In this document: in pieces, positions 1-9,845 of the stretch
Layout: every line of letters begins with the position of its first letter
How positions within the stretch are numbered: position 1 is the stretch's first letter
Assembly: GCF_003696315.1 (NCBI RefSeq)
Contig: NZ_RFFN01000001.1
Location: forward strand, 248,001-312,000
Direction of reading: 5' to 3'
Length of the DNA stretch: 64,000 bases
From: Pseudomonas songnenensis
GTDB taxonomy: Bacteria > Pseudomonadota > Gammaproteobacteria > Pseudomonadales > Pseudomonadaceae
Notes under the pieces: model-generated
Seen by the model: the letters and a program-made list of their open reading frames with translations, nothing else
Database searches by the model: none
What the model was told of the DNA's origin: nothing
Program-made: the position numbers and the translations under genes

Positions 1-168
1 CAGGAATATCAGCGCGCTGGTCAGTGCCACGAACAGGGCGCCCTTGCCCATTTGCCAGGTCTGGCTGTCGTCCGCGGCCAGGTGACTCACCAGCGCGTCG
101 CCAAGAAGGATCCACAGCATGGCCAGGCTGAAATAGCCCAGGCTCACCCGGACGAGGTATGTGTTCAT
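1..168 (-). CDS. Membrane protein, N-terminal fragment (probable signalling protein)
   Basis: This is the first 56 codons of a minus-strand gene that runs off the left edge of the window; no stop is met. The start is the ATG complementary to 166-168. The translation has two hydrophobic segments, about residues 5-25 and 42-56. They are separated by a short polar stretch with a WILLGDALV element and a W..GKGALFVALT element. This arrangement is typical of the N-terminal membrane region of many Pseudomonas PAS/GGDEF/EAL sensor proteins, so a cyclic-di-GMP or sensor-kinase role is a reasonable guess. No signalling domain is inside the window, so the function is not proven. Confidence 0.55.
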   Translation of the reverse strand, partial: MNTYLVRVSLGYFSLAMLWILLGDALVSHLAADDSQTWQMGKGALFVALTSALIFL

Positions 169-288
169 CGTAGCTCTTGGGTCCGATCGAATACTGCACG
201 GTCAAAACCTCATCGCTCTAGGTGGGCGGGAGGTACGTTTTCACCGGGGGTGCCGCTTTTGCTGCTCCTGTCGTTTGTGCCTGCTGGC

Positions 289-1017
289 TCAGAGCCAGCT
301 CGGCCACCAGTCCGGGTGGTCGGGTTTGATTCGCTGTAGATAGTGGCTGCCGCCCAGCTGGCGCATCTGCTGGCGAATCCACGCCGCGCGGTTGTTCACA
401 TAGCTGCTCGGCTTGCCGGCATTCCATTGTCGCGGGTTGGGCAGCACTGCAGCCAGCAGGCTGGCCTGACGGGTCGACAGGTACGCGGCGCCGGTGCCGA
501 AGTGATGCTGCGCCGCGGCCTGCGCGCCAAAGATGCCATCGCCCCACTCGACGCTATTGAGATAGACCTCGAGGATGCGCTGCTTCGGCCACAACAGCTC
601 GATCAGTCCCGTGAACCAGGCTTCCAGGGCCTTGCGTGGCCAGCTGCGACCCGACCAGAGGAACAGGTTCTTCGCCACCTGCTGGCTCAAAGTGCTCGCA
701 CCACGCAGCGAGCCACCGCGCTCATTGTGGCTGAGGGCGGCACGGATCGCGGCGACATCGAAGCCCCAGTGGTCGGCGAATTTCTGATCCTCGGCGGCGA
801 TCACGGCCATCTTCAGATCGTCCGGCAACTCGCGCCAGGGACGCCAGTCGCGGGTCAGGTCGATAGTTTCACCGGTGCGCCAGGACTCGATCTTGCGCTC
901 GATCATTAAAGCGGTAAATGGCGGTGGCACCCAACGAAACAGCAGTACCAGCAGCACCGATAGACCGATCAGCCAGAGCAGCAGTTTGGACAGGCGCAGC
1001 AGCAGGTTTCGCAACAT
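289..1017 (-). CDS. mtgA: Monofunctional biosynthetic peptidoglycan transglycosylase MtgA
   Basis: A 242-residue inner-membrane enzyme that polymerises lipid II into glycan strands without a transpeptidase domain. A single transmembrane anchor spans about residues 10-30. The glycosyltransferase 51 motifs follow: EDQKF at 76-80, whose Glu76 is the expected catalytic base, and GASTLSQQ at about 107-114. Length fits the family. A longer in-frame start 69 bases upstream adds a non-conserved, hydrophilic leader, so I chose the ATG at 1017, where the sequence MLRNLLLRL leads straight into the anchor. It is divergent from the DUF423 gene, and a TATAAT hexamer lies at 1048-1053 upstream of it. Confidence 0.93.
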   Translation of the reverse strand: MLRNLLLRLSKLLLWLIGLSVLLVLLFRWVPPPFTALMIERKIESWRTGETIDLTRDWRPWRELPDDLKMAVIAAEDQKFADHWGFDVAAIRAALSHNERGGSLRGASTLSQQVAKNLFLWSGRSWPRKALEAWFTGLIELLWPKQRILEVYLNSVEWGDGIFGAQAAAQHHFGTGAAYLSTRQASLLAAVLPNPRQWNAGKPSSYVNNRAAWIRQQMRQLGGSHYLQRIKPDHPDWWPSWL

Positions 1018-1047
1018 GTCACTTGGTCGTGGGCGAAAAGAGCGGGC

Positions 1048-1053
1048 ATTATA
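1048..1053 (-). promoter_or_regulatory. Putative -10 element of mtgA promoter
   Basis: Read on the minus strand, this is a perfect TATAAT about 31 bases upstream of the mtgA ATG. No good -35 hexamer stands at 16-18 bases, so only the -10 element is supported. Confidence 0.4.
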
Positions 1054-1085
1054 GCGGCCGCTTGGGCCATCGACCGGAAAAGGCA

Positions 1086-1460
1086 ATGATTCGTTGTTAT
1101 CTCGTGCTGGCTGCCCTGTTCGGTTTCACCGGTGTCGCGCTTGGCGCGTTCGCTTCGCACGGCCTCAGAGACCAGCTGAGTCCCGCCTATCTCGCCGTTT
1201 TCCACACTGGCGTGCAGTATCAGCTGATTCATACGCTGGCGCTGTTCGGTGTCGCGCTGCTGGCACTGCTGCGCCCGAGTCGGCTGCTGACCGTTGCCGG
1301 TGCGCTGTTCGTAGCCGGCATCCTGCTGTTCTCCGGCAGCCTCTACCTGCTGACGCTGAGCGGCATCGGCAAGCTGGGCATGATCACGCCGATAGGCGGC
1401 ACCGCCTTTCTCGCCGGCTGGCTGTGCCTGGTACTGGCTGGCTGGCGCATACGCGGCTGA
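1086..1460 (+). CDS. DUF423 family small membrane protein (YgdD-like)
   Basis: A 124-residue, four-helix integral membrane protein. The N-terminus contains the DUF423 signature GVALGAFASHGLRDQL at about residues 15-30. The C-terminal part has the conserved SGSLYLL and GMITPIGGTAFL segments. No biochemical role is established for the family. The start is the ATG at 1086, because translation from it begins directly with the first membrane helix; a longer reading adds an unrelated leader overlapping the divergent mtgA promoter. The gene is followed by a separate promoter for thiSG, so it is probably monocistronic. Confidence 0.88.
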   Translation: MIRCYLVLAALFGFTGVALGAFASHGLRDQLSPAYLAVFHTGVQYQLIHTLALFGVALLALLRPSRLLTVAGALFVAGILLFSGSLYLLTLSGIGKLGMITPIGGTAFLAGWLCLVLAGWRIRG

Positions 1461-1487
1461 CCGGGACGAACGGCCGCGGCCTTCGCG

Positions 1488-1516
1488 TTGGTCGCGTGGG
1501 TGATTCGGGCTAGAAT
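1488..1516 (+). promoter_or_regulatory. Putative sigma70 promoter of thiSG
   Basis: TTGGTC at 1488-1493 and TAGAAT at 1511-1516 are separated by exactly 17 bases. Transcription would begin about 25 bases before the thiS start codon. No TPP riboswitch is recognisable in the short leader. Confidence 0.5.
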
Positions 1517-1548
1517 GCCGTCCCCTTTTCGCAATGGCGGCGAACAGC

Positions 1549-1749
1549 ATGCAGATTCAGTTGAATGGCGAACCCTATGAGCTGCCAGCCGGCGAAACGG
1601 TCGCCGACTTGCTGGTACGTCTCGAGCTGAGCGGCCGCCGCCTGGCTGTCGAACTCAACCGGGACATCGTGCCGCGCAGTGCTCACGCGTCGACTCCGCT
1701 CAGCGAGGGCGATCACGTCGAGGTAGTACATGCCATCGGTGGCGGCTAG
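1549..1749 (+). CDS. thiS: Sulfur carrier protein ThiS
   Basis: A 66-residue ubiquitin-like sulfur carrier for thiazole synthesis in the thiamine pathway. It ends in Gly-Gly-Gly after HAI. The diglycine tail is the site that is adenylated and then carries the thiocarboxylate used by ThiG. The start MQIQLNGE at 1549 matches the usual beginning of the family; an upstream in-frame ATG at 1534 would add only five residues. thiG follows after 74 bases on the same strand, and the two are expected to be co-transcribed. Confidence 0.93.
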   Translation: MQIQLNGEPYELPAGETVADLLVRLELSGRRLAVELNRDIVPRSAHASTPLSEGDHVEVVHAIGGG

Positions 1750-1823
1750 CCGGTAACACCTGTCCCGAATATGCCGCCTATACGGCCCCAGCCCGCTGTA
1801 TCAAGTCCGAACGAGGATTTCCC

Positions 1824-2618
1824 ATGCGCCCAGTTCCGAACGACAAGCCCTTTACCCTGGCCGGTCGCACCTATCAATCGCGCCTGCTGGTAGGCACCGG
1901 CAAGTACAAGGATCTCGAGGAAACCCGCGCGGCCATCGAGGCCTCCGGGGCCGAGATCGTCACCGTGGCAGTGCGCCGCACCAACATCGGGCAGAATCCT
2001 GGCGAGCCCAACCTGCTCGATGTGGTCAGCCCGGAGCGCTACACCATCCTGCCGAACACGGCCGGCTGCTTCACCGCCGAGGATGCGGTGCGCACCTGCC
2101 GCCTGGCCCGTGAGCTGCTCGATGGCCACAAGCTGGTCAAGCTGGAAGTGCTGGCCGACCAGAAGACCCTGTTCCCCAACGTGATCGAAACCCTCAAGGC
2201 CGCCGAAGTGCTGGTCAAGGACGGCTTCGACGTCATGGTCTACACCAGCGACGATCCGATCATCGCGCGCCAGCTGGCCGAGATGGGCTGCATCGCGGTG
2301 ATGCCACTGGCCGGCCTGATCGGTACCGGATTGGGGATCTGCAATCCGTACAACCTGCGCATCATCCTCGAGGAGGCGACCGTGCCCGTGCTGGTCGACG
2401 CCGGCGTCGGTACCGCTTCGGACGCGACCATCGCCATGGAGCTGGGCTGCGAGGCGGTGCTGATGAACAGCGCCATCGCCCATGCGCAGAACCCGGTGCT
2501 CATGGCTGAAGCCATGAAGTACGCCATCGAGGCGGGTCGCCTGGCCTATCTCGCCGGCCGCATGCCGAAGAAGCTCTACGCCAGCGCCTCGTCGCCGCTG
2601 GATGGGCTGATTCGCTGA
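1824..2618 (+). CDS. thiG: Thiazole synthase ThiG
   Basis: A 264-residue TIM-barrel enzyme that joins 1-deoxyxylulose 5-phosphate, dehydroglycine and the ThiS thiocarboxylate to make thiazole phosphate. The conserved VKLEVLAD stretch holds the Schiff-base lysine. The phosphate-binding GLIGTGLG and the [13 protein letters not shown] segment are present. Length is normal. An AACGAGGA ribosome-binding sequence precedes the ATG. The gene ends just before a strong rho-independent terminator, so thiS-thiG form the whole unit. Confidence 0.96.
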   Translation: MRPVPNDKPFTLAGRTYQSRLLVGTGKYKDLEETRAAIEASGAEIVTVAVRRTNIGQNPGEPNLLDVVSPERYTILPNTAGCFTAEDAVRTCRLARELLDGHKLVKLEVLADQKTLFPNVIETLKAAEVLVKDGFDVMVYTSDDPIIARQLAEMGCIAVMPLAGLIGTGLGICNPYNLRIILEEATVPVLVDAGVGTASDATIAMELGCEAVLMNSAIAHAQNPVLMAEAMKYAIEAGRLAYLAGRMPKKLYASASSPLDGLIR

Positions 2619-2628
2619 AACGATTCGT

Positions 2629-2666
2629 GGCCGGCCCTGACCTTGCGTCGGGGGCCGGCTTTTTTA
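2629..2666 (+). terminator. Rho-independent terminator after thiG
   Basis: An inverted repeat (GCCGGCCC at 2630-2637 with GGGCCGGC at 2652-2659) is followed directly by a run of T from 2660. It lies 11 bases after the thiG stop and before trmB. Confidence 0.85.
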
Positions 2667-2683
2667 TTTCTCGCAGGTAGACC

Positions 2684-3400
2684 ATGACAGAGCAGAACCC
2701 CGCGGCCGAAGAGCAGCAAACCGAGCACCGCCGTACCATCAAGAGTTTCGTGATGCGTGCCGGGCGCATGACCGAAGGCCAGCAGCGTGGGCTGGAGCAA
2801 GGCTGGCCGAAGTTCGGTCTGGCGCTTGAGGACGGTCCGCGCGATTTCGACGAGGTGTTCGGCCGCAGCGCGCCGCGCACCTTCGAGATCGGTTTCGGCA
2901 TGGGCCACTCCACGCTGGAAATGGCCGCGGCGGCGCCGGATCAGGACTTCATCGGCGTAGAAGTGCATAAACCCGGCGTCGGCGCGTTGCTGAGCGGACT
3001 TCTGTCACAGAAATTGAACAACGTCAGGGTCTACAGTTGCGACGCCTTGGAGGTGCTGCGCGATTGCGTGGCCGATGCCAGTCTGGACCGTGTGCTGCTG
3101 TTCTTTCCGGACCCATGGCACAAGAGCCGCCACCACAAGCGACGCATCGTGCAGCCGGCCTTCGCCGAGCTGATACGTAGCAAGTTGAAGGTAGGCGGCG
3201 TGCTGCATATGGCGACCGACTGGGAGCCCTACGCCGAGTACATGCTCGAAGTGATGAACGTCGCCCCGGGCTATCGCAATCTGGCTGAGGACGGACGTTG
3301 CGTGCCGCGTCCGGCAGAGCGGCCGGTAACCAAGTTCGAACGCCGCGGTGAGCGGCTGGGCCATGGCGTATGGGATCTTAAGTTCCAGCGCATCGACTGA
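2684..3400 (+). CDS. trmB: tRNA (guanine-N7-)-methyltransferase TrmB
   Basis: A 238-residue SAM-dependent enzyme that makes m7G46 in the variable loop of tRNAs. The SAM-binding element [10 protein letters not shown] lies at about residues 66-75. The family signature [15 protein letters not shown] is at about 138-152, and the VTKFERRG segment near the C-terminus belongs to the tRNA-binding part. An AGGTAG sequence sits just before the ATG. The thiG terminator lies immediately upstream, so the promoter must be in or just after that hairpin. In older P. aeruginosa annotation this locus carried a mismatch-repair name, but the sequence is clearly TrmB. Confidence 0.96.
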   Translation: MTEQNPAAEEQQTEHRRTIKSFVMRAGRMTEGQQRGLEQGWPKFGLALEDGPRDFDEVFGRSAPRTFEIGFGMGHSTLEMAAAAPDQDFIGVEVHKPGVGALLSGLLSQKLNNVRVYSCDALEVLRDCVADASLDRVLLFFPDPWHKSRHHKRRIVQPAFAELIRSKLKVGGVLHMATDWEPYAEYMLEVMNVAPGYRNLAEDGRCVPRPAERPVTKFERRGERLGHGVWDLKFQRID

Positions 3401-3629
3401 GCGAGGCCACGGCAAGCTGCATCGCTATGACGCGCCCGCCGTCTGCAGGCACTTCATCGAAGTGCCCGGCCGGTGGACGCGTGCACCACATCCATTCTAG
3501 AGCCGCAGCAGCGGCCAGGGACGAGCACCTGCCAGGAAGGCATGCCTGCCCACACCGTATAACAATGCAACGCCGACAGCCGGGCTAGCCAAGCGGTGCC
3601 CTGCGTCGTGCGCAATGGGGGAGAAGACG

Positions 3630-4967
3630 ATGTACGGAAAGATCGGAATTCTGCTGTTGGCGGCCTGTGCCGCCTTGCCGGTCCAGGCGAAGGTAGACAG
3701 CACCCAGGCAGATCGGCTGGGGCAGGACCTTACACCGTTGGGAGCGGAGCGTGCCGGCAACCCGGCCGGAACCATTCCGCCGTGGACCGGGGGCGTGGCG
3801 CCGCCGGCCGGTTACGAGCCGGGCATGCACCACCCCGATCCATTTGCGGGCGACTCGGTGCTCTACCGTGTCGACCGCAACAATCTGGGCGAATACGGCG
3901 ATCAGCTTTCAGAGGGCATGAAGGCTCTACTGGAGCGCTATCCGGATTACCACCTGCGCGTCTTCCCGACCCGCCGCAGTGCTTCGGTACCGCAGCGCAT
4001 TTATGACGCCACTCGCTACAACGCGGTGAGCGCCGAACTGATCGCCAACGGCAACGGCATCCTGGGTGCGGCGGCAGGGATTCCGTTCCCGATCCCGCAG
4101 AGCGGTATCGAGGTCATCTGGAACCACATCCTGCACTACAAGGGTGACCAGACGCACATGATCAACAACCAGGCGGTGGTGATCGGTGGCAGGGCCAACT
4201 ACATCAAGCGCGATCGTCACGTGTACTACGTCTACAACCGTGAGGGGATGACCTACGGTGATCTGGACAACACGGTGCTGTACTACAAGTACCGCGTGAC
4301 CGCGCCGGCCAAGCTGTCCGGCACGGCGCTGGTGGTGCAGGACCCGATCGACCAGGTGCTGACGACGCGCAAGGCCTGGCGCTACAGCCCCGATGACCGC
4401 CGTGTCCGCCGCCTGCCGTCGCTGGCCTACGACTCCCTGCAGCCCGATACCAGCGGCCTGGCCACTGCCGATGTGGTGGATTCGTTCAACGGCGCTCCGG
4501 ACCGCTACGACTGGCAGCTGATCGGCAAGCGCGAAATGCTCATGCCCTACAACAGCTACACCGTGCACCAGAAGGGCATTGCCTACGACACCATCGTCCA
4601 GCCGCGCACGCTGAATCCTGATCTGCTGCGCTACGAGCTGCACCGTGTCTGGGTGGTCGACGCCACGCTGCGCAAGGGTTTCAGCCATCTCTACGACAAG
4701 CGCCGCTTCTACATCGACGAGGACAGCTGGGCGATCCTGGCAGTCGATCTGTATGACGAGAAAGGCCAGTTGATCGGCCTGCAGGAAAGCCATCCGATCA
4801 GCTATTACGACGTGCCGATGTTCAACAGCACGCTGGAAACGCTCTACCACCTCAAGGATGGCAACTACTTCGTCGACGGCCTGGACAACAACGAGCCGAT
4901 GTACGATTTCGATGTAAAGCTCGGCCCACGCGACTTCTCGCCGCAGGCCCTGCGTCGCGGTAACTGA
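3630..4967 (+). CDS. DUF1329 domain exported protein
   Basis: A 445-residue protein with a clear Sec signal peptide (residues 1-20, ending VQA). The rest is a DUF1329 domain, a family with a LolA/LolB-like fold that is common in pseudomonads and often found near RND-type exporters or outer-membrane proteins. Its exact role is unknown; binding of a lipid or hydrophobic ligand in the periplasm is an inference from the fold. The start at 3630 has a GGGGGAGAAG ribosome-binding sequence at the right distance. The alternative ATG at 3615 would put charged residues before the signal. The gene stands alone, bounded downstream by a bidirectional terminator. Confidence 0.85.
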   Translation: MYGKIGILLLAACAALPVQAKVDSTQADRLGQDLTPLGAERAGNPAGTIPPWTGGVAPPAGYEPGMHHPDPFAGDSVLYRVDRNNLGEYGDQLSEGMKALLERYPDYHLRVFPTRRSASVPQRIYDATRYNAVSAELIANGNGILGAAAGIPFPIPQSGIEVIWNHILHYKGDQTHMINNQAVVIGGRANYIKRDRHVYYVYNREGMTYGDLDNTVLYYKYRVTAPAKLSGTALVVQDPIDQVLTTRKAWRYSPDDRRVRRLPSLAYDSLQPDTSGLATADVVDSFNGAPDRYDWQLIGKREMLMPYNSYTVHQKGIAYDTIVQPRTLNPDLLRYELHRVWVVDATLRKGFSHLYDKRRFYIDEDSWAILAVDLYDEKGQLIGLQESHPISYYDVPMFNSTLETLYHLKDGNYFVDGLDNNEPMYDFDVKLGPRDFSPQALRRGN

Positions 4968-4986
4968 GTCAGAGGATGGTCAATGC

Positions 4987-5009
4987 AAAGGGCGCCGTTG
5001 GCGCCCTTT
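4987..5009. terminator. Bidirectional terminator between DUF1329 gene and arcC
   Basis: AAAGGGCGCC (4987-4996), loop GTT, GGCGCCCTTT (5000-5009) form a perfect 10-bp hairpin with A/T ends on both strands. It can therefore stop both convergent transcripts. Confidence 0.85.
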
Positions 5010-5018
5010 GTTCATCCG

Positions 5019-5942
5019 CTATACGAGCCCCGCAGCCTTCAGGCTCACCCGCGTGCCGGCGCGGCCCTGGATGATTGCCTCGATCTGCTCCAGCGAGCCG
5101 ATCACCGCGACGTTGCCGGTGTTGCGCGCGAACTCGCTGGCCGCTTGGACTTTGGGTCCCATGGAGCCGGCCGCAAAGGCCAGGGATGCCAGCTGGTCGG
5201 GATGCGCCTCGCTGATGCGCCGCTGCTGCGGCGTTCCCCAGTCCAGGTAGGCACCGTCGACATCGGTTGCGATCACCAGCAGGTCCGCATTCAGCTGCTC
5301 GGCGAGCAGGGCCGAACACAGGTCCTTGTCGATCACTGCCTCGATGCCCTGCAGCCGGCCATTGCGGTCGTACACCGTGGGGATTCCACCGCCGCCGGCA
5401 CAGATCACCACGCAGCCTTTCTCCAGCAGCCAGCCGATCGGCCTGATCTCGAAAATGCGCTGCGGTCGCGGACTGGGCACCACCCGGCGAAACCGGTCGC
5501 CATCCGCTGCGATGGCCCAGCCTTTTTCTTCTGCAAGGCGTTCGGCTTCTTCGCGGCTGTAAACCGGACCGATCGGCTTGGTGGGCTGTTTGAACGCCGG
5601 ATCCTCGGGATCGACTTCAACCTGAGTCAGCAAGGTAGCCAGAGGCACCTCGACCGGCAGCAGGTTGCCCAGCTCCTGTTCGATGATGTAGCCGATCATG
5701 CCTTCGGTTTCCGCACCGAGCACATCCAGTGGGTAGGCGGGAACATCCTTGTAGGCGGCTCCTTGCAGCGCGAGCAGTCCGACCTGCGGCCCGTTGCCAT
5801 GGGCCACCACCAGTTCGTTTCCCGCTGCGATGCGGGCGATCTGCATGCAGGCGGTTCGGACATTCTCGCGCTGGTTGTCCGCGCTCAACGGCTCCCCGCG
5901 ACGAAGCAGGGCGTTGCCGCCCAGGGCTATGACGATACGCAT
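5019..5942 (-). CDS. arcC: Carbamate kinase ArcC
   Basis: A 307-residue amino-acid-kinase-fold enzyme. It transfers the phosphate of carbamoyl phosphate to ADP and gives ATP, the energy-yielding last step of the arginine deiminase pathway. The N-terminal ALGGNALL motif (residues 6-13), [11 protein letters not shown] and the [11 protein letters not shown] element are all present, and length is typical. A GGAGGA sequence stands 6-7 bases before the ATG. It is the last gene of arcDABC, 30 bases after arcB, and is followed by a strong terminator. Confidence 0.96.
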   Translation of the reverse strand: MRIVIALGGNALLRRGEPLSADNQRENVRTACMQIARIAAGNELVVAHGNGPQVGLLALQGAAYKDVPAYPLDVLGAETEGMIGYIIEQELGNLLPVEVPLATLLTQVEVDPEDPAFKQPTKPIGPVYSREEAERLAEEKGWAIAADGDRFRRVVPSPRPQRIFEIRPIGWLLEKGCVVICAGGGGIPTVYDRNGRLQGIEAVIDKDLCSALLAEQLNADLLVIATDVDGAYLDWGTPQQRRISEAHPDQLASLAFAAGSMGPKVQAASEFARNTGNVAVIGSLEQIEAIIQGRAGTRVSLKAAGLV

Positions 5943-5972
5943 GCTGCGCTCCTCCGAATCAGATGTGCGGGC

Positions 5973-6983
5973 TCAGATGCCGGCCAGCGTCGAGACGAGG
6001 ATCGCCTTGATCGTGTGCATGCGATTTTCGGCCTGCTCGAAGGCGATACAGGCCGGCGACTCGAACACCTCCTCGGTCACTTCGATGCCATTGGCCAGAT
6101 GCGGATAGCTCGCGGCGATCTCCTTGCCGATCTTCGTCTCGCAGTTGTGAAACGCCGGTAGACAGTGCATGAACTTGCAGCGCGGATTGCCGGTTGCCTG
6201 CATCAGCTGCGGGTTCACCTGGTAGGGCAGCAGCAGCTTGATCCGCTCGGCCCAGGCATCCAGCGGTTCGCCCATCGACACCCATACGTCGGTATGAACG
6301 AAATCGACGTCTTGCACGGCGGCTTGCGGGTCTTCGGTGAGCGTCAGGCGTGCGCCGCTGGCCTTGGCGAATTCCTCGCAGGCGGCGACGTGTTCCGCAC
6401 TCGGCCAGAGTGCGCGAGGTGCGGCGATGCGCACATCCATGCCGAGCTTGGCGCCGATCAGCAGCAGCGAGTTACCCATGTTGTTGCGCGCGTCGCCCAG
6501 GTAGGCGTAGCTGATCTGCTGCAGCGGCTTGTCGCTGTGTTCGCGCATGGTCATGACGTCGGCGATCATCTGCGTCGGGTGATACTCGTCGGTCAGACCG
6601 TTGAATACCGGTACGCCGGCATAGCGCGCGAGTTCCTCGACGATTTCCTGCTTGAAGCCGCGGTACTCGATCGCGTCGTACATGCGCCCGAGTACCCGGG
6701 CGGTGTCCTTCATGCTCTCCTTATGGCCGATCTGCGAGGAGTTGGGATCAATATAGGTGACGTTCGCGCCCTGGTCGTAGGCGGCCACCTCAAAGGCGCA
6801 GCGAGTGCGCGTCGAGGTCTTCTCGAAGATCAGTGCGATGTTCTTGCCCTTGAGGTGCTGGCGCTCGGTACCGGTGTACTTGGCGCGCTTGAGGTCACGG
6901 GACAGATCGAGCAGGTAGCGCAGCTCGCGCTCGCTGTGGTGCATCAGGCTGAGCAGGCTGCGGTTGTGCGTATTGAACGGCAT
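5973..6983 (-). CDS. arcB: Catabolic ornithine carbamoyltransferase ArcB
   Basis: A 336-residue cytoplasmic enzyme that splits citrulline with phosphate into ornithine and carbamoyl phosphate. The carbamoyl-phosphate motif STRTR lies at 57-61, and the HPTQ and HCLPAF motifs (the latter near residue 273) are intact. Its place between arcA and arcC and its close resemblance to P. aeruginosa ArcB indicate the catabolic rather than the anabolic (ArgF) form. It is expected to be a dodecamer with cooperative behaviour toward carbamoyl phosphate, as known for that enzyme. Confidence 0.96.
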   Translation of the reverse strand: MPFNTHNRSLLSLMHHSERELRYLLDLSRDLKRAKYTGTERQHLKGKNIALIFEKTSTRTRCAFEVAAYDQGANVTYIDPNSSQIGHKESMKDTARVLGRMYDAIEYRGFKQEIVEELARYAGVPVFNGLTDEYHPTQMIADVMTMREHSDKPLQQISYAYLGDARNNMGNSLLLIGAKLGMDVRIAAPRALWPSAEHVAACEEFAKASGARLTLTEDPQAAVQDVDFVHTDVWVSMGEPLDAWAERIKLLLPYQVNPQLMQATGNPRCKFMHCLPAFHNCETKIGKEIAASYPHLANGIEVTEEVFESPACIAFEQAENRMHTIKAILVSTLAGI

Positions 6984-7035
6984 GATTCGCTTCCTCTTTT
7001 CGCCAGGCGACGTGAGAGCACGCCGCCTCGTGCTG

Positions 7036-8292
7036 TCAGTAGTCGATGGCGTCGCGGATGATCGGACAGGTCATGCAATGCCCGCCGCCGCGACCACGGC
7101 CCAGCTCGCTGGCGCTGATGGTGATGACCTCGACCCCGGCCTTGCGCAGCATGGTGTTGGTGAAGGTGTTGCGGTCGTAGCCGATGACGACGCCGGGCTC
7201 CAGGGCGACCACGTTGTTGCCATCGTCCCACTGCTCACGTTCGACTTCGTAGCTGTCGCCTCCGGTTTCCACTACCCGTAGCGCCGCCAGACCGAGCGCC
7301 TCGGCCACCACGTCGAGAAACGGCGCTTGCTCGCGGCGCAGGTCGATGCCATCCGGCTTGCACTCATCGGGGCGCAGGCTGAAGGCGGTGATGCCGTGGA
7401 CCACCTCCGGGAAGATGGTCACCAGGTCGCGATCACAGAAGCTGAACACGGTATCCAGGTGCATGGCCGAGCGGGAGCGGGGCAGGCCGGCAACAATCAC
7501 GCGCTCGGCTGCGCCGTGGCGGAACAGCGACTGAGCCAGCTGGCCGATCGCCTGCCGCGAGCTGCGCTCACCCATGCCGATCAACACCACACCCTTGCCG
7601 ATCGGCATCACATCCCCGCCTTCCAGTGTGGCCAGGCCATGATCGAGCTCGGGGTCGCCATACCAGACCTTGAATTCCTGGTCGCGGAACTGCGGGTGGA
7701 AACGGTAGATGGCGGCGGTGAGCAGGGTCTCCTGGCGCCGTGCGGTCCAGTGCATCGGATTGAGCGATACGCCACCGTAGATCCAGCAGGTGGTGTCACG
7801 GGTAAACAGGGTGTTTGGCAACGGCGGCAGGATGAAACTCGAGTGGCCCAGATAGTCGCGGAACATGCGGACAATCTCGCCACCTTCACTGCCAGGCAGA
7901 TCGCTGCCAGATACGCCGCCGATGAGGTACTCCGCCAGCCGGCGTCGCTCCAGGCCTTCCAGCCAGCTGCGTACCTCGCCCTGCAGACCGAGTCCGACCT
8001 GGTTGGCGGTGATCTTGCGGTCGAGAAGCCATTTCAACGCTTGGGGATCGCTCAGCGTTTCGGTCAGCAGGTTGTGCATCTCCAGTACCTCGACCCCGCG
8101 CTCGCGCATCTTGCTGACGAAGTCGAAGTGATCGCGTTTGGCCTGGCTCACCCAGAGCACGTCATCGAACAGCAGCTCGTCGCAGTTGGTAGGGGTCAGG
8201 CGCTGATGGGCCAGGCCCGGCGAGCAGACCATTACCTTGCGCAGCTTGCCTGCCTCGGAGTGAACACCCAGCTTCGGTGATTGCAACATCAT
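7036..8292 (-). CDS. arcA: Arginine deiminase ArcA
   Basis: A 418-residue cytoplasmic enzyme that hydrolyses arginine to citrulline and ammonia, the same length as the P. aeruginosa protein. The nucleophilic cysteine is Cys406 in the terminal [13 protein letters not shown] element. The FTRDTT and [10 protein letters not shown] segments of the guanidine-modifying superfamily are present. Two adjacent ATGs occur (8292 and 8289). I chose 8292 because AAGGAGG stands seven bases upstream. The gap to arcD is 92 bases and contains a small hairpin. Confidence 0.97.
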   Translation of the reverse strand: MMLQSPKLGVHSEAGKLRKVMVCSPGLAHQRLTPTNCDELLFDDVLWVSQAKRDHFDFVSKMRERGVEVLEMHNLLTETLSDPQALKWLLDRKITANQVGLGLQGEVRSWLEGLERRRLAEYLIGGVSGSDLPGSEGGEIVRMFRDYLGHSSFILPPLPNTLFTRDTTCWIYGGVSLNPMHWTARRQETLLTAAIYRFHPQFRDQEFKVWYGDPELDHGLATLEGGDVMPIGKGVVLIGMGERSSRQAIGQLAQSLFRHGAAERVIVAGLPRSRSAMHLDTVFSFCDRDLVTIFPEVVHGITAFSLRPDECKPDGIDLRREQAPFLDVVAEALGLAALRVVETGGDSYEVEREQWDDGNNVVALEPGVVIGYDRNTFTNTMLRKAGVEVITISASELGRGRGGGHCMTCPIIRDAIDY

Positions 8293-8338
8293 CTGATTGC
8301 CTCCTTGGTCGTCGCACCTGTTGGTGCTTCGGTGGCTG

Positions 8339-8359
8339 GCCACGACTCGTGATCGTGGC
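8339..8359 (-). other. Intercistronic hairpin between arcD and arcA
   Basis: A 7-bp inverted repeat (GCCACGA/TCGTGGC) with a 7-base loop lies in the 92-base arcD-arcA gap, without a T tract. The P. aeruginosa arc transcript is known to be processed between cistrons. This stem could play such a part, but that is inference. Confidence 0.3.
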
Positions 8360-8384
8360 GAGTGGATACGGCAGGGTTATCGCC

Positions 8385-9812
8385 TCAGAGCGAAAGGAAC
8401 CCGTCATAGAGCCCATAGGCAGCGATCGCCGCACCTATCAGCACCGCCGCGAAAATCAGCTTCTCGATGGTGGTGAATACCGGCTGCCCGAGCTCATGCT
8501 TGGCCTTGGCGAAGAACAGCACGCCAGGAGCGTAGAGCAGCGCTGACAGCAGCACGTACTGCATGCCCCCGGCGTAGACCAGCCACATCGCATAGAGCGT
8601 GGCGATGGCGGCATTCAGCAGGTCCTTGCGGCGCTCGCCGGGGGCGCCTTCGTATCCCTCGCCGCGTAGGCCAAGCAGCAGCCCGTAGGCGGCCGACCAG
8701 AAGTAGGGCACCAGGATCATCGATGTGGCGAGGTAGAGCAGGCTCAGATAGGTCGAGGCGTTGAACAGGGTGATGATCAGAAACAGCTGGATCAGCCCGT
8801 TGGACAGCCACAGCGCGTTGACTGGAACGTGCTTGGCGTTCTCCTTGCGCAGGAACAGCGGCATGGTGTGGTCACGCGCCGCAGCGAAGAGAATCTCGGC
8901 ACACAGCAGTGTCCAGGACAGCAGGGCGCCCGCGAGGGAAACCACCAGCCCGACGCTGATCAGTACGGCGCCCCAGCGGCCGACGACCTGCTCCAGTACG
9001 CCTGCCATGGATGGGTTTTTCAGGCCCGCCAGTTCGGCCTGGCTCATGATGCCCATCGACAGCACGTTCACCAGCACCAGCAGGGCAAGCACGCTGCAGA
9101 AGCCGATCACCGTGGCGCGGCCGACATCGCTGCGCCGTTCGGCGCGGGCCGAGAAAATGCTGGCGCCTTCGATGCCGATGAATACCCACACGGTCACCAG
9201 CATCATGCTGCGCACCTGCTGCATGACCCCGCCTAGCTCGATGTTGCCGCGGCCCCAGAAGTCGGCGGTAAACACCTCCAGGCGGAACGCCACCGCGGTG
9301 ATCACGATGAACAGGATCAACGGCACGATCTTGGCGATGGTGGTGACGAGATTGACGAACGCTGCTTCGCGAATGCCGCGCAGCACGAGAAAATGCACGC
9401 CCCACAGCACCAGCGATGCACCGATCACTGCCGGCAGGGTGTTGCCCTCGCCGAACATAGGCACGAAATAGCCCAGCGTGCTGAACAGCAGCACGAAGTA
9501 ACTGACGTTGCCGATCCAGGCGCTGATCCAGTAACCCCACGCCGAAGAGAAGCCCATATAGTCGCCAAAACCGGCCTTGGCATAGGCGTAGACACCGGCG
9601 TCCAGTTCCGGCTTGCGGTTGGCCAGGCTCTGGAACACGAAGGCCAGAGTCAGCATGCCCAAGGCCGTGATCGCCCAGCCGATCAGAATGGCGCCGGCGC
9701 TGGCGCTGGCGGCCATGTTCTGCGGCAGGGAGAAGATCCCGCCGCCAATCATCGAGCCCACCACGAGGGCTACCAATGCTCCGAGCTTGAGCTGCTTCGA
9801 ATTTGCGGCCAT
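8385..9812 (-). CDS. arcD: Arginine/ornithine antiporter ArcD
   Basis: A 475-residue inner-membrane APC-superfamily transporter with about 12-13 hydrophobic segments. It brings in arginine in exchange for ornithine, so the deiminase pathway needs no net transport energy. The first helix carries the substrate-binding glycine motif VGSMIGGGIFSLPQN at about residues 17-31. It is the first gene of arcDABC. GGAGG precedes the ATG, and an ANR-type promoter lies directly upstream (9846-9887). Confidence 0.95.
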   Translation of the reverse strand: MAANSKQLKLGALVALVVGSMIGGGIFSLPQNMAASASAGAILIGWAITALGMLTLAFVFQSLANRKPELDAGVYAYAKAGFGDYMGFSSAWGYWISAWIGNVSYFVLLFSTLGYFVPMFGEGNTLPAVIGASLVLWGVHFLVLRGIREAAFVNLVTTIAKIVPLILFIVITAVAFRLEVFTADFWGRGNIELGGVMQQVRSMMLVTVWVFIGIEGASIFSARAERRSDVGRATVIGFCSVLALLVLVNVLSMGIMSQAELAGLKNPSMAGVLEQVVGRWGAVLISVGLVVSLAGALLSWTLLCAEILFAAARDHTMPLFLRKENAKHVPVNALWLSNGLIQLFLIITLFNASTYLSLLYLATSMILVPYFWSAAYGLLLGLRGEGYEGAPGERRKDLLNAAIATLYAMWLVYAGGMQYVLLSALLYAPGVLFFAKAKHELGQPVFTTIEKLIFAAVLIGAAIAAYGLYDGFLSL

Positions 9813-9845
9813 GGCTACCTCCAGGAAGTTCGCGGCACTGGCTGG

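Noticed and set aside
1461..1548. TPP riboswitch before thiSG
   Set aside because: I looked for the CTGAGA and ACCTGA-type conserved boxes in the 88-base leader and found none; the predicted 5' leader is only about 25 bases.
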